Source: Verrucomicrobiales bacterium
GTDB lineage: Bacteria; Verrucomicrobiota; Verrucomicrobiia; Limisphaerales; J093
Direction of reading: 5' to 3'
DNA: 64,000 nucleotides
NCBI GenBank assembly: GCA_015075445.1
Contig: JABTUJ010000043.1
Location: forward strand, 1-64,000
Part shown: in pieces, positions 9,061-19,309 of the stretch
Position numbering within the stretch: position 1 is the first letter of the stretch
How the letters are laid out: the number at the start of each line of letters is the position of its first letter
Translations under genes and position numbers: made by a program
Notes under the pieces: model-generated
Seen by the model: the letters and a program-made list of their open reading frames with translations, nothing else
The model's database searches: none
Told to the model about the DNA's origin: nothing

Positions 9061-9848
9061 AGGGCTGGAGGACGGGCCAACCGGGTCAAGACCTCCTGGG
9101 CGAGCACCTCGTACGCAGCCGCGCCGGCGCTGTAGGGGTCGTAGGCAATGATGGGCTTGCCGAAGCTTGGGGCCTCGGCCAGACGCGTCGTGCGCGGAAT
9201 GATCGTATCGAAGACCACGCCCTTGAAGTGTTCGCGGACCTCGCCGACGACCTGCTGGGACAGCCGGGTCCGGCCGTCGAACATCGTCATGAGGACGCCC
9301 AGCAATTGGAGACCGGGATTGGTCCCGCCGTCGCGCAGTTGGCCCAGCAGGCGGGTGAGCATCGAGATGCCCTCGAGGGCGTAGTACTCGCATTGCAGCG
9401 GGACCAGGAGGTAATCGGCGGCGGCGAAGGCGTTCAGCGTGAGGATGCCCAGCGACGGGGGACAGTCGACAACGATGAGGTCGCGCGTGGCGTTGTGGCG
9501 GAGCGGTTCGAGGGCCCGGGCCAGGCGGTGGAGATGATGCTCGACCCGGGCCAGCTCGACGTCGGCACCGCACAGGTCGAGCTCGCTGGGGATGAGTTCG
9601 AGGCGTTCGTAGGCCGTGGGCTGGACCTTGCCCGCGAGGGGTTCCTCGCCCAGGAGCGAGCCATAGGCACTGGCGCCGGGCGTCTTCTCGAAACCAAGTC
9701 CGCTGGTGGCGTTGGCCTGCGGGTCGAGGTCGAACAGTAGCACGCGCTGACCCGCGGCGGCCAGACAGGCGGCCAGGTTGACCGCGGTCGTGGTCTTTCC
9801 CACGCCGCCCTTCTGGTTGGCCACGGCAATGACGATGGCAGCAGACAC
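9024..9848 (-). CDS. ParA/Soj-family ATPase, without adjacent ParB
   Basis: A deviant Walker ATPase of the chromosome/plasmid partition family. From the GTG at 9848 the product begins VSAAIVIAVANQKGGVGKTT, the ParA Walker A with the signature lysine. It then shows LLFDLDPQANATSG (Walker A'), LIVVDCPPSLGILTLNA (Walker B) and LVPLQCEYYALEGI. It is ~274 residues, typical of chromosomal Soj. The GTG was preferred to a longer open frame because it abuts the first conserved strand. No ParB reading frame is visible on either side, so in this window it is an orphan; it could act in chromosome segregation with a distant ParB or in positioning another cargo. Confidence 0.9.
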   Translation of the reverse strand: MSAAIVIAVANQKGGVGKTTTAVNLAACLAAAGQRVLLFDLDPQANATSGLGFEKTPGASAYGSLLGEEPLAGKVQPTAYERLELIPSELDLCGADVELARVEHHLHRLARALEPLRHNATRDLIVVDCPPSLGILTLNAFAAADYLLVPLQCEYYALEGISMLTRLLGQLRDGGTNPGLQLLGVLMTMFDGRTRLSQQVVGEVREHFKGVVFDTIIPRTTRLAEAPSFGKPIIAYDPYSAGAAAYEVLAQEVLTRLARPPALQSPAAAADSTR

Positions 9849-9917
9849 GCCGGGATTAAAGGCGGGGCCCCTCCGGCCAGCAAGGCTTTCGCTCCCCGCT
9901 CCCCTCAACTGCAGCAC

Positions 9918-10203
9918 AGACGAATGGGGATTGACGATCGAGGACAGACGATTGAGGACGGACGATTGAGCACAGACGAATGGGGACAGACGAATCGAGG
10001 TGGAGGAATCGGAAACGGGACCTTTTTGGTTGTTCCCATTTGTGAGATCCCCTGCACTGACATCTATTCGCCAGTCCCTATTCGCCTGTCTCCCCGCGTC
10101 CGTTTCCCTGTGCCCGCGGCCATTCGCCAGTCCCTATTCGCCTGTCTCCCCGCGTCCGTTTCCCTGTGCTTGTGGTGATTCGTCAGTTCCCATTCGTCTG
10201 TCG
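9918..10203. repeat. Intergenic direct and inverted repeats between parA and uvrA
   Basis: This gap holds no gene. Its left part has several copies of an ACAGACGAATGGGGA-like unit. A 25-base stretch starting at ~9973 (ACAGACGAATGGGGACAGAC...) is repeated in inverse at ~10179-10202 with about two mismatches. Between them a 48-base block starting ATTCGCCAGTCCCTATTCGC occurs twice, at 10066-10113 and 10122-10169, period 56 bp, with no difference seen between the copies. The pattern is a noncoding repeat island that could fold into a large cruciform; the uvrA leader begins immediately after it. Confidence 0.85.
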
Positions 10204-10228
10204 AGCCCCGAGGTGCTATGGGTTGCGG

Positions 10229-13009
10229 GTGCCGACCCAGGACGCCTCGAACACCGCCCCGCCCGTGATCACGATTCGCGGGGCGCGCGAACACAATCTC
10301 AAGAATCTCTCGGTCGAGATTCCGCGCGGGCAGTTCGTGGTGGTGACGGGCGTCAGTGGGTCGGGGAAAAGCACGCTGGCCTTCGATCTCTTGTTCGCCG
10401 AGGGCCAGCGGCGTTTCCTCGATTCGATGAACGCCTACGCGCGGCAGTTCGTGGAGCAGATGGCGCGGCCGGAGGTGGATCTGATCAGCGGCATCCCGCC
10501 GACGGTGAGCATCGAGCAGCGGAACTCCCGCGGGGGTGGCAAGAGCACCGTGGCCACGGTGACCGAGCTTCACCACTTCGTGCGGCTCTTGTTTGCCCGG
10601 CTCGGCACGCAGTACTGCCCGGACTGTCAGGTCCCGGTCGAACCGCAGACGCGCGACGAGGTGCGGGTGCGGCTGGAGGCGGAGTGGCGTCGGCGCGGTC
10701 CGCTGCGGCTCCTGGCGCCGGTGGTGCGGGGGCGGAAAGGATTCCACAGCGAAGTGGCCGAGTGGGCGCGGGAACACGGCTACGGCGAGGTCCGTGCCGA
10801 CGGCAAGCTGTGCCCCACGGATCAACCCCTGCGGCTGGACCGGTTCCGCGAGCACAACGTCGAGATCGTGACCGGGGTGTTCGGGGGGCCGGATCCGTCG
10901 AAGCCCGACCGGAAGGGGCGCACGACTGCGGCACCGCGCGGGCCAGGCCGGGGCGGGCGGGGCGCAGGCGGCCAGGCGTTGGTCGACGCCACGCTGTCTC
11001 TGGGGCGCGGGACGCTGTTCGCGTTGGACGGGCGGGGGGACGTGACGGTCCACTCGACCGAACGGGCCTGTCCGAGCTGCGGCCGGTCCTTTGCGCCGCT
11101 GGACCCGAAGGCGTTCAGCTACAACTCCCCCGCCGGCTGGTGTCCGCGGTGTCGCGGGTTCGGTGAGCTGTTTTACCTGCCCGAGGACGTGGATCGCGGG
11201 GCGCGGGCCGATGCCATCGAGGAGTCGTGGTGGGGCTGGCAGGAGGGCAAGCGCGAGCCCTGCCCGGACTGCGGCGGCGCGCGATTGAACCCTGGTGGCG
11301 CGCCCGGTGCGGTGATCGAGGGCGTGGTAGCGAGGCGCGGTGGGGCAGGGGAGAGGGGAGGTCGGCTGGCCGGCCCGAGCATCGTCGAGTTTGGCGCCTT
11401 CTCCGTGGACGGGGCGTTCGCGTACGTGGGGCGGTGGAAGCTGCGCGGGCGGGCGGCCGAGGTGGCGCGGGACATCGTGCCGGAGATTCGCGAGCGGCTC
11501 CGCTTTTTGCGCGAGGTGGGGCTGGGATACCTGGAGTTGGGTCGTGCGGTGACGACCCTTTCCGGCGGCGAGAACCAACGGATCCGGTTGGCCGCGCAGT
11601 TGGGGTCGAACCTCAGCGGCGTGCTCTATATCCTGGACGAACCCACCATCGGGCTGCACGCGCGGGACAACGAGCGCTTGCTCGCGGCGCTGGCGCGGCT
11701 GAAAGCGCGCGGCAACTCGCTGGTCGTGGTCGAGCACGACGAGGCGACGATGCGGCAGGCGGACTGGATCGTGGATCTCGGTCCCGGGGCGGGCCGCCAC
11801 GGCGGGGAGGTGGTGGCCACTGGCACCCTCACGGAACTCACGCGTCACGCCGACTCGATCACCGGCCGGTGTCTCCGCGAACCGCCGAAGTTCCCCAGCC
11901 GGGGTCAGCGGCGTCCCCGGGCCACGCAGTGGCTCACCGTCGAACATGCCGCCGTGCACAATCTCCGGGACCTGACGGTGCGGCTGCCGCTGGGGCGACT
12001 GGTGCTGGTGACGGGGGTGAGCGGTTCGGGCAAGAGCACGCTCATCCGCGAGTGCTTGCTTCCGGCTTTGCGGGCGGCCCTCCCGGCGCGAGCGTCGGCG
12101 GGCAAGGCGGGGCGACCGGTGCCGCCTCCCGGGGCGCGCGTCCGGGGCCACGAAGCCCTCACGGCCGTTTATGAAGTGGATCAGTCGCCCATCGGCCGCA
12201 CGCCGCGCTCGACACCGGCGACGTACGTGGGTTTCTTCGACGACATCCGGGCGCTGTTTGCCCAGGTGCCGGAGGCGCGGCTGCGGGGCTATGGGCCCGG
12301 CCGCTTCTCGTTCAACAGCGCGCAGGGGCGGTGCCCGGAATGCGAAGGGGCCGGCGTCGTGAAGCTCGAAATGAACTTCCTGCCGCCCGCCTTCGTGCGG
12401 TGCGAGACCTGTCAGGGGCTGCGGTTCAGCCCGGAGACGCTCGACATCGAGTTCCACGGTCGAAACATCGCCCAGGTGCTCGACCTGAGCGTGGCGGAGG
12501 CGCGGGAGTTCTTCGCCGCGTTTCCGCGGATCCACCACCCGCTCGAGGCCCTGCACGATACCGGGTTAGACTACCTCAAGCTCGGTCAGACCAGCCCGAC
12601 GCTGAGCGGGGGCGAAGCCCAGCGGGTGAAACTGGTGACCTATCTGCTCAGCGGGTTGGCGACGTCACGACGACCCCATCCGAGCCTGTTCATCCTGGAG
12701 GAACCGACGATCGGCCTGCACCTGGCCGACGTGCGGCGGTTGCTTGAAGTCTTGCACCGCTTGGTCGATGCCGGGCACACCGTGCTGGTGATCGAGCACA
12801 ACCTCGACCTGATCGCCGAGGCGGACTGGATCGTGGACCTCGGGCCCGAAGGCGGTGTGGAGGGGGGGCGGGTTGTGGTGGAAGGGACCCCCGAGACTGT
12901 GGCCGTTCATCCCGGATCCCACACCGGCCGGTACCTGGCGCCGCTTCTGGGCCGGCAGGGGGTCGGACGGCCGAGGTCTCGCAGCGTCGCCGCTGGTCGG
13001 GGCGGTTGA
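10229..13009 (+). CDS. uvrA: UvrA-like excinuclease ATPase, variant form
   Basis: A tandem-ABC DNA damage-recognition ATPase of nucleotide excision repair. NBD1 has Walker A GVSGSGKS (~41-48), the UvrB-binding region (LAPVVRGRKGFHSEVAEWAR), CPSC...CPRC zinc ligands, signature LSGGENQRIRLAAQLG and Walker B ILDEPTIGLH. NBD2 has GVSGSGKS, zinc ligands CPEC...CETC, LSGGEAQRVKL and LFILEEPTIGLH. Odd points: only ~30 residues separate the first zinc module from CPDCGGARL, where E. coli UvrA has roughly a hundred, and the Walker B aspartate of NBD2 is glutamate. It may therefore be a UvrA paralogue rather than the main repair subunit. The start is probably GTG 10229 (TTG 10223 is an alternative); the repeat island lies just upstream. 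Confidence 0.88.
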   Translation: MPTQDASNTAPPVITIRGAREHNLKNLSVEIPRGQFVVVTGVSGSGKSTLAFDLLFAEGQRRFLDSMNAYARQFVEQMARPEVDLISGIPPTVSIEQRNSRGGGKSTVATVTELHHFVRLLFARLGTQYCPDCQVPVEPQTRDEVRVRLEAEWRRRGPLRLLAPVVRGRKGFHSEVAEWAREHGYGEVRADGKLCPTDQPLRLDRFREHNVEIVTGVFGGPDPSKPDRKGRTTAAPRGPGRGGRGAGGQALVDATLSLGRGTLFALDGRGDVTVHSTERACPSCGRSFAPLDPKAFSYNSPAGWCPRCRGFGELFYLPEDVDRGARADAIEESWWGWQEGKREPCPDCGGARLNPGGAPGAVIEGVVARRGGAGERGGRLAGPSIVEFGAFSVDGAFAYVGRWKLRGRAAEVARDIVPEIRERLRFLREVGLGYLELGRAVTTLSGGENQRIRLAAQLGSNLSGVLYILDEPTIGLHARDNERLLAALARLKARGNSLVVVEHDEATMRQADWIVDLGPGAGRHGGEVVATGTLTELTRHADSITGRCLREPPKFPSRGQRRPRATQWLTVEHAAVHNLRDLTVRLPLGRLVLVTGVSGSGKSTLIRECLLPALRAALPARASAGKAGRPVPPPGARVRGHEALTAVYEVDQSPIGRTPRSTPATYVGFFDDIRALFAQVPEARLRGYGPGRFSFNSAQGRCPECEGAGVVKLEMNFLPPAFVRCETCQGLRFSPETLDIEFHGRNIAQVLDLSVAEAREFFAAFPRIHHPLEALHDTGLDYLKLGQTSPTLSGGEAQRVKLVTYLLSGLATSRRPHPSLFILEEPTIGLHLADVRRLLEVLHRLVDAGHTVLVIEHNLDLIAEADWIVDLGPEGGVEGGRVVVEGTPETVAVHPGSHTGRYLAPLLGRQGVGRPRSRSVAAGRGG

Positions 13010-13118
13010 AGGCAACGGCGGCTCATGCGGGCTGACGCCGGCATTGCATTGGCGGCCGGGGTCCCTACAGTCCCCTCCCGGGCAGCGGGTGGTCGGTTTC
13101 TCCTTCCTGCCCGCACCT

Positions 13119-13796
13119 GTGGTCAAACTTGTCCTCTTCGATATCGATGGCACGCTGATCCGCACCGGGGGCGCCGGGATGCGGGCGTTCGAACGTACGG
13201 GCGCCGTGGCGTTCGAGGTGCCCAACGGCATCAGCCATCTGACCTTCGCCGGCCGCACGGACACGTCGTTGGTGCGCGAGTTCTTCGGCGGTCACGGGAT
13301 TGCGGCAACGCCCGAGCATTTCCACCGGTTTTTCGAGCACTACGTGTTCCTCCTCGATTATCTCCTGCCCCAGCACATTGGCGCGGTGTGCCCGGGTGTC
13401 CCCGAGTTCCTGGATGGTTTGCGAGCCCTGTCCCCGGCTCCGCTGGTCGGGCTGCAAACCGGGAACATCCGGTTGGGCGCTGAGATCAAGCTGCGCCACT
13501 ACGGCCTCTGGCACCGGTTCGAGATCGGCGGCTTCGGTGACGATCACGAGGATCGCCGCGAATTGACCCGGATTGCCCGCGACCGCGCCGGCCGGCATTT
13601 TCAGGGCGGGTTGGCCCCCGAGGAGGTGTTGGTGGTGGGCGACACGCCCCACGACATCGACTGCGCCCGCGCCTTGGGGGCGCGCGTGCTGGCCGTGACC
13701 ACCGGCGGCGCGTCCGCCGAGGAACTGGCGGCCCACGACCCCACCTGGCTGGTGCCCGACCTGACCGCTATCAGCGCGGCGGCGGTGGCCGGATAA
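13119..13796 (+). CDS. HAD-superfamily phosphatase (phosphoglycolate phosphatase-like)
   Basis: A ~225-residue haloacid-dehalogenase hydrolase. Motif I is LVLFDIDGTLIRTGGAG (nucleophile and acid Asp), motif II is seen in VGLQTGNIRLGAEIKL, and motif IV in VLVVGDTPHDIDCARALGA. A helical cap of the PGP/beta-phosphoglucomutase type lies between motifs I and II. The substrate is not predictable; small phosphate esters such as phosphoglycolate are common. The GTG at 13119 was chosen because it directly precedes the first strand, and no ATG is available. It lies 109 bp after uvrA on the same strand. Confidence 0.88.
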   Translation: MVKLVLFDIDGTLIRTGGAGMRAFERTGAVAFEVPNGISHLTFAGRTDTSLVREFFGGHGIAATPEHFHRFFEHYVFLLDYLLPQHIGAVCPGVPEFLDGLRALSPAPLVGLQTGNIRLGAEIKLRHYGLWHRFEIGGFGDDHEDRRELTRIARDRAGRHFQGGLAPEEVLVVGDTPHDIDCARALGARVLAVTTGGASAEELAAHDPTWLVPDLTAISAAAVAG

Positions 13797-13833
13797 GCCG
13801 GCTTCCGCATCCGGCGTGGAACCGCGCCCGCCC

Positions 13834-13933
13834 GTAGGCGCCGACGTGAGGAGGCGAGGTGGTAGACGCCGACGTGAGGAGGCGAACGGGCGATTTCGCC
13901 AGTCCCCCAACGTCTCCTCACGTCGGCGTCTAC
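13834..13933. repeat. P-like palindromic repeat cluster: two direct and one inverted copy
   Basis: Copies start GTAGGCGCCGACGTGAGG at 13834-13857 and GTAGACGCCGACGTGAGG at 13862-13885. The reverse complement of the second lies at 13911-13933 (ending GGCGTCTAC) with one mismatch over 23 bases, so the second and third copies form a large hairpin between two convergent genes. The consensus is recognisably the same family as the P module found in the 28-48 kb cluster (GTAGGAGTCGAGGTGACG). It could also terminate transcription from both sides. Confidence 0.85.
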
Positions 13934-13971
13934 AGCGGGTCTGAGGTGCCCGGGTTGGACGGGCGCCGGGC

Positions 13972-14199
13972 TTAATGCCGGTGGGGCGCCCCTCCGCCAC
14001 AACGGCAACACGAAGAGGCATTCCGCGCGCAGGCCGGCATGTCTTCACCGCCACTCGCACTCGAAGCGAACACCGAGAACTTCTTCTCGAGCGACGTCCC
14101 GCCGCAATGCGGGCAGGGAGTTCCCGCCCACTCGGTGGACCTCACCAGGACTTCGCTGTCGTGTTCGCAGTCCGGACAATGAAACTCGTAAATCGGCAC
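13972..14199 (-). CDS. FmdB-family zinc-ribbon protein
   Basis: A 75-residue protein beginning MPIYEFHCPDCEHDSEVLV, the hallmark start of the FmdB/putative regulatory zinc-ribbon family. Two CxxC pairs (CPDC and CPHC) would bind one zinc. The C-terminus is Cys/His/Gly-rich (CCRCGGGAPHRH), with additional possible metal ligands. The family was named from a putative regulator in formamide metabolism but its biochemical role is not settled. It starts 44 bp downstream of the PfkB kinase gene on the same strand, which suggests cotranscription. Confidence 0.88.
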   Translation of the reverse strand: MPIYEFHCPDCEHDSEVLVRSTEWAGTPCPHCGGTSLEKKFSVFASSASGGEDMPACARNASSCCRCGGGAPHRH

Positions 14200-14243
14200 G
14201 GACGCAGCCTAGGCGAGCCGGCGGCAGCTTTCAAGCGGGTGGC

Positions 14244-15173
14244 TCAGAGCCGCTCGGCTTGGATCCCTGCTACGAGTCGTTCGACGTCGGCCCGCTCGAT
14301 TTCGCCCGCCAGCAGCGTGAGGGCGTTGGCTGCCCCGGCCGCCGAACCCCAGCGGCAAGCCTCGCCGAGGTCGTCCCCCCGCGCCAAACGCGAGACCAAC
14401 GCCGCCGTGAACGCGTCCCCGGATCCGATGGGATTGACGGCCTGGACCGTCGGGACGGCGATCCGCCAGAAGCAGCGGCCATCGAACGCCAGGGTGGGTT
14501 GACGACCCGCCGTGACAAGGACGTGGCGGGCGCCGCGCTCGCCGAGTTCCCGCATGGCGGCTTGCACCGCAGCCTCATCGGGCAGTTGGCGACCGACGGT
14601 GGCGGCGAGTTCAAGCCGGTTGGGTTTCACGACCTCCGGACCGGCCTCGAGGGCGTGCTCCAAGGCCGGCCCGCTGGCATCGACCACGGTCAGCGTGCCG
14701 GCGGCCCGGGCCCACGTCGTGGCGCGAGCGTACAGGTCGAGCGGCCCGCCGGTGGCCACCGTCCCGGACATGACGAGGGCCCGGCTCCCGTCGAGGCGAC
14801 GTCCCAGGCGCGCGAGCAACTCGTCATAGACCTGGGCTTCGACCGGCTGACTTTCCTCAACGAGTTCGGTGACGCTTCCCGTGGCTTCGTCCAGGAGCGT
14901 GATGCACTGGCGAGTCGAGGGTGCCACGTGGACGAAGTCATGATCGATCCCGCCGGCCTCGAGACACCGTTCGAGGAAGGCGCCGCGTTCCCCGCCCACG
15001 AAGCCCAGGGCGACGACGTGTTCACCCAGCGCGTGCAGGACCTTGGCCACGTTGACTGACTTGCCGGCCACGCCCTCGAGGGTGCGCGTGGCACGATTCA
15101 CCTCACCGGTGACCAGGTGCGGGAAGACCATCACCCGTTGCACCGCCGGCGTTGTTCCCAAACACAACATCAT
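14244..15173 (-). CDS. PfkB-family sugar kinase, 1-phosphofructokinase-like
   Basis: A ~309-residue ribokinase-fold kinase. MLCLGTTPAVQRVMVFPHL at the N-terminus and GVAGKSVNVAKVLHALGE (substrate region) are typical of the 1-phosphofructokinase/tagatose-6-phosphate kinase branch. The C-terminal motif AVNPIGSGDAFTAAL contains the anion hole and catalytic Asp. The reaction would be ATP-dependent phosphorylation of a hexose phosphate; exact substrate unknown. Two adjacent ATGs (15173 and 15170) match the domain start, so I preferred them to a longer frame. It is divergent from prfB, with ~170 bp between starts. Confidence 0.88.
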   Translation of the reverse strand: MMLCLGTTPAVQRVMVFPHLVTGEVNRATRTLEGVAGKSVNVAKVLHALGEHVVALGFVGGERGAFLERCLEAGGIDHDFVHVAPSTRQCITLLDEATGSVTELVEESQPVEAQVYDELLARLGRRLDGSRALVMSGTVATGGPLDLYARATTWARAAGTLTVVDASGPALEHALEAGPEVVKPNRLELAATVGRQLPDEAAVQAAMRELGERGARHVLVTAGRQPTLAFDGRCFWRIAVPTVQAVNPIGSGDAFTAALVSRLARGDDLGEACRWGSAAGAANALTLLAGEIERADVERLVAGIQAERL

Positions 15174-15205
15174 GCCCAAGGGTGGACGCAGGCGTCGCGA
15201 AGTGC

Positions 15206-15250
15206 AAAGGAGCTCAAAGCTCAAAGCTCAAAGCCCAAAGCTCAAGGGAA
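15206..15250. repeat. Short imperfect AGCTCAA(A) repeats
   Basis: Four to five imperfect copies of a 7-10 base AGCTCAAAG unit lie head to tail in the gap between pfkB and prfB. No other feature is recognisable in this ~170-base gap except the prfB start region. Confidence 0.6.
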
Positions 15251-15342
15251 GGTCCAGGATTCCAGGTGGCAAGTCTGGCCCAACCCTGGCTGGCCGACAA
15301 AGGACTGGCCGGGTCCAAACGATAGCCCTACATTCGCCGGCC

Positions 15343-16492
<1,150 letters not shown>

Positions 16493-16513
16493 CTCGGTGA
16501 TCGCAGCCACCGC

Positions 16514-17314
16514 ATGAGCATCCTGGACCAGATCGTCGCACAGAAGCGCTTGGAGATCGCCCGTCTCCCCGCCGATCCCGTCACCCCCGCCAGCCTCCGC
16601 CTTGCCCTCGAGCAGCGGGGGGAGCCTCGTGACTTCGCCGCCGCCCTGCGCCGCCCCCGCGCCGGGCCGATGGCCCTCATCGCCGAGGTCAAAAAAGCCT
16701 CCCCCTCCGCGGGCGTGATCCGACCCGACTTTGACCCGGTCCGCATCGCCCGGGAATACGAAGCGGCCGGGGCGACCTGTCTTTCCGTGCTCACCGACGA
16801 GGTCTTTTTCCAGGGCTCACTCGCGTATCTCCAAGCCATTCGGGACGCGGTTTCGCTCCCGCTCCTGCGGAAGGACTTCCTCATCGACGAGCGGCAGATC
16901 CTCGAGGCGATCCACGGGGGTGCCGATGCCATCCTCCTCATCGTCGCCATCCTCGACGACGCCCAACTCGAACACTTCCACCGCTTGGCCACCGCTGCCG
17001 GCCTGGCGGCGTTGGTCGAAGTGCACGACGAACCCGAGCTGGAACGCGCCCTGGCCATCGGGGCCCCGCTCATCGGTGTGAACAACCGCGATCTGAAAAC
17101 CTTCCGGGTGGATCTGGCCACGACCGAGCGCCTGGGCCTCCGCCTGCGCGCCCACGCGGCCGGGCACGAGGCGCTTCTGGTTGCGGAGAGTGGCATCCAC
17201 ACCCGCGCCGACGTCGCACGCTTGGGCCGGGCAGGGGCCGGAGCCATCCTGGTGGGCGAATCGCTCATGCGCGACGCCGATCTTGGCTCGAAGGTGCGCG
17301 AATTGCTCGCCTGA
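16514..17314 (+). CDS. trpC: Indole-3-glycerol phosphate synthase
   Basis: Converts 1-(2-carboxyphenylamino)-1-deoxyribulose 5-phosphate to indole-3-glycerol phosphate in tryptophan synthesis; a cytosolic TIM barrel. The 266 residues carry the family motifs in order: ILDQIVAQKRLEIA, LIAEVKKASPSAGVI (catalytic Lys), LSVLTDEVFFQG, LPLLRKDFLIDERQI, GVNNRDLKTF, VAESGI and AILVGESLM. The start ATG at 16514 is fixed by the conserved N-terminus. No other trp gene is near, so it is a dispersed trp gene transcribed with prfB. The following 283 bases hold no recognisable feature. Confidence 0.97.
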   Translation: MSILDQIVAQKRLEIARLPADPVTPASLRLALEQRGEPRDFAAALRRPRAGPMALIAEVKKASPSAGVIRPDFDPVRIAREYEAAGATCLSVLTDEVFFQGSLAYLQAIRDAVSLPLLRKDFLIDERQILEAIHGGADAILLIVAILDDAQLEHFHRLATAAGLAALVEVHDEPELERALAIGAPLIGVNNRDLKTFRVDLATTERLGLRLRAHAAGHEALLVAESGIHTRADVARLGRAGAGAILVGESLMRDADLGSKVRELLA

Positions 17315-18190
17315 CCCTCCCCCCGGTCCCTCGCGTCCGGACTGCCGCGCGCCTCCCCGGCTTGCCTGAGGCCGGCGCCCCTCACGGTCGAGGGCCCCCG
17401 GTCACCGCGGAAGTCGCTCTGCGTCCCTGCGATTTTCCGCCACTTTGGAGTTGACGAGTCGGCGGGCGGGTGGCTCTCTCCTCGCGTTGCCAACTACAAG
17501 ACAGTGTCATGGACCCATGCAGGGCGGGTGTTTCCGGTCTCGCCGCGAGCACTCGTCAGGAGGGGGACCATGGCTTAACCTCCAACAGTAGCCTCCAATG
17601 ACAGATCCCAGACAACACAGGTTCCGCCGGTTCGGACCGGCCGTGGCGGGCTTGGGCGCCCTGCTCACGGCCCAGGCCGGCACGGTGACGCTCAACTTCA
17701 ACACGGACCCCTCCGCGAGCGGGACCATCACCACCACGCAGCAGTCCGAATGGCGGCCCGACGGCGGCGCCTCGGGTGCGAGTGGCGACGGTTACCTCTC
17801 GATCACGGACGCGCGGGGCAGCCAGACCGGGAGCATCCTCTTCCGGGATCTCGAACCCGGCCTGGTGGTCAAGGCCTTCACCTTCGAATGCGATCTCCGC
17901 ATCGGCGGTGGCACCGCCCAACCCGCCGACGGTTTCAGCATCAACTACGTCCGGGACACGGACCCGATCATCGCCAACATCGAGAACCTCGGCTCGGCCA
18001 CGCCTTTCGCGGGCACCGACACCGAGCCCGGTTGGGGTGAGGACAGCGACAGCGGCCCCGGGACCGGCGGCGGTTTGCCCGAGGAAGGCTGCTCGACCGG
18101 CCTGGCGATCGGCTTCGATACCTGGCAGAGCGCCACCATCAACGGCGTCCAGGACGTCGTGGGCATCAGCATCCGCGTGGATGCCAAGCT

Positions 18191-18208
18191 CCAGCAGTTC
18201 TCATTTTG
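18191..18208 (+). repeat. Left terminal inverted repeat of the IS
   Basis: CCAGCAGTTCTCATTTTG, exact reverse complement of the right end. It also supplies the stop codon (TGA, 18207-18209) that ends the 5' fragment of the interrupted secreted-protein gene. Confidence 0.9.
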
Positions 18209-18429
18209 AGCTGAGGGCTGAGACCGGACAAGGCGGCGGCGGGGTGACGGAGATCGGCAGGGCCTGAAGATTTTTGCACTTTTGCACCACCTTCCCCTTT
18301 CCGCTATACCTCCTGCGGATGGCGAGCCGAGGATCGCAGGGCCGCACCCTGAGCGCGGAGGACTCCGGCCCAGATTCGGGCCTGCGGCCCATCCCACCTG
18401 GCACCGGACCCGCCTGGCGCGAACCTGTG

Positions 18430-19200
18430 CCCGGTGGGTGGCGCAACGGTAAGTGGGGCAGCCTGCTGACATGGCTGCCTGCCTGCTGCTGCTCAAACTG
18501 GAAGCCCGCGGCTGGATCACGTTGCCTCACGCCAGGGCCCCTCGGTCAACGGCCGCCGGGCAACTATCAGTCTTCGCGCCGATGGGGCGGCAGGGGATCC
18601 AGGCCTCCTGCCAGCTTGCACCCGCTGCACCTGAGGTGGGTCGCTGCCCTGGCAATGGCGGAGGCCCGGGAGTTCGGGGCTCCTGCCCAGGAGCACCATT
18701 ACCTGGGTCACCGCAACTGTGTGGGCGAGAACCTCCAGTACCTGGTGCGCGAGATCGCCAGGATCGCCTGCTGGCGTGCGCTGTTTGGTTCAGCTGCCTG
18801 GCAGTGCCAGGCCCGCGACGTGGGTTCATCGGCTGGAGCCCGCCCGCCCGGCGCCGCCAAGGCACTCCGGGCTGATTAACAACAACACCCGCCTTGATCC
18901 TGCGCGGGTGCGGTGCTGCATCTGGCCAGCCACCTGCTGGCTGCCTGACCCGCCGCCTGAGCGCCGACCGGCAGGCGCGCTGGCGGGCATCCGACTAATT
19001 CCTGGTGAAACCTTCGTCGAGCCCGAACGCTTTGCCGGCACCAGTTACCAGGCCGCTGGCTGGATCCAATGGTGCCACCACCGGCCGCGGTCGCAACGGG
19101 CCGCCCCTCAGCGCCCGATCAAGGAGGCAGGTCTGGCTGTGCCCGCTCGGCGCGATCTCCGGGAGCGCCTGGCGCATGAGCCGCCTGGCTTTCGCCACCC
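18430..19200 (+). pseudogene. DUF4338 / DruA-like protein remnant inside the IS
   Basis: Fragments in several frames match the DUF4338 fold known from Druantia DruA and from transposon-borne homologues. They are a helical N-terminus (CLLLLKLEARGWITLP near 18480), EHHYLGHRNCVGENLQYLV (~18693), LFGSAAWQCQARD (~18781), LINNNTR (~18870) and TFVEPERFAGTSYQAAGWIQ (~19013). A C-terminal RERLAHEP follows. At least two indels separate them, so no intact product is possible. Within this element it most likely served transposition rather than phage defence; that is an inference from its place between terminal repeats. Confidence 0.65.
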
Positions 19201-19309
19201 TGGTGGACGGTTTGCGGCGCACCCTTGCCGGGTTGACGGGACCGGCGCAGGGGCTGCAACCGCTCCTATGATGGCGGACTTCGGCCTGGCTGCCTCGCCG
19301 TCTTCTTCA

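Noticed and set aside
9024..9848. parAB partition locus or plasmid origin
   Set aside because: No ParB frame and no parS-like palindrome were recognised near parA; the surrounding genes are chromosomal housekeeping genes.
10064..12556. 830-codon minus-strand frame opposite uvrA
   Set aside because: Antisense to conserved ABC ATPase motifs; no motif of its own.
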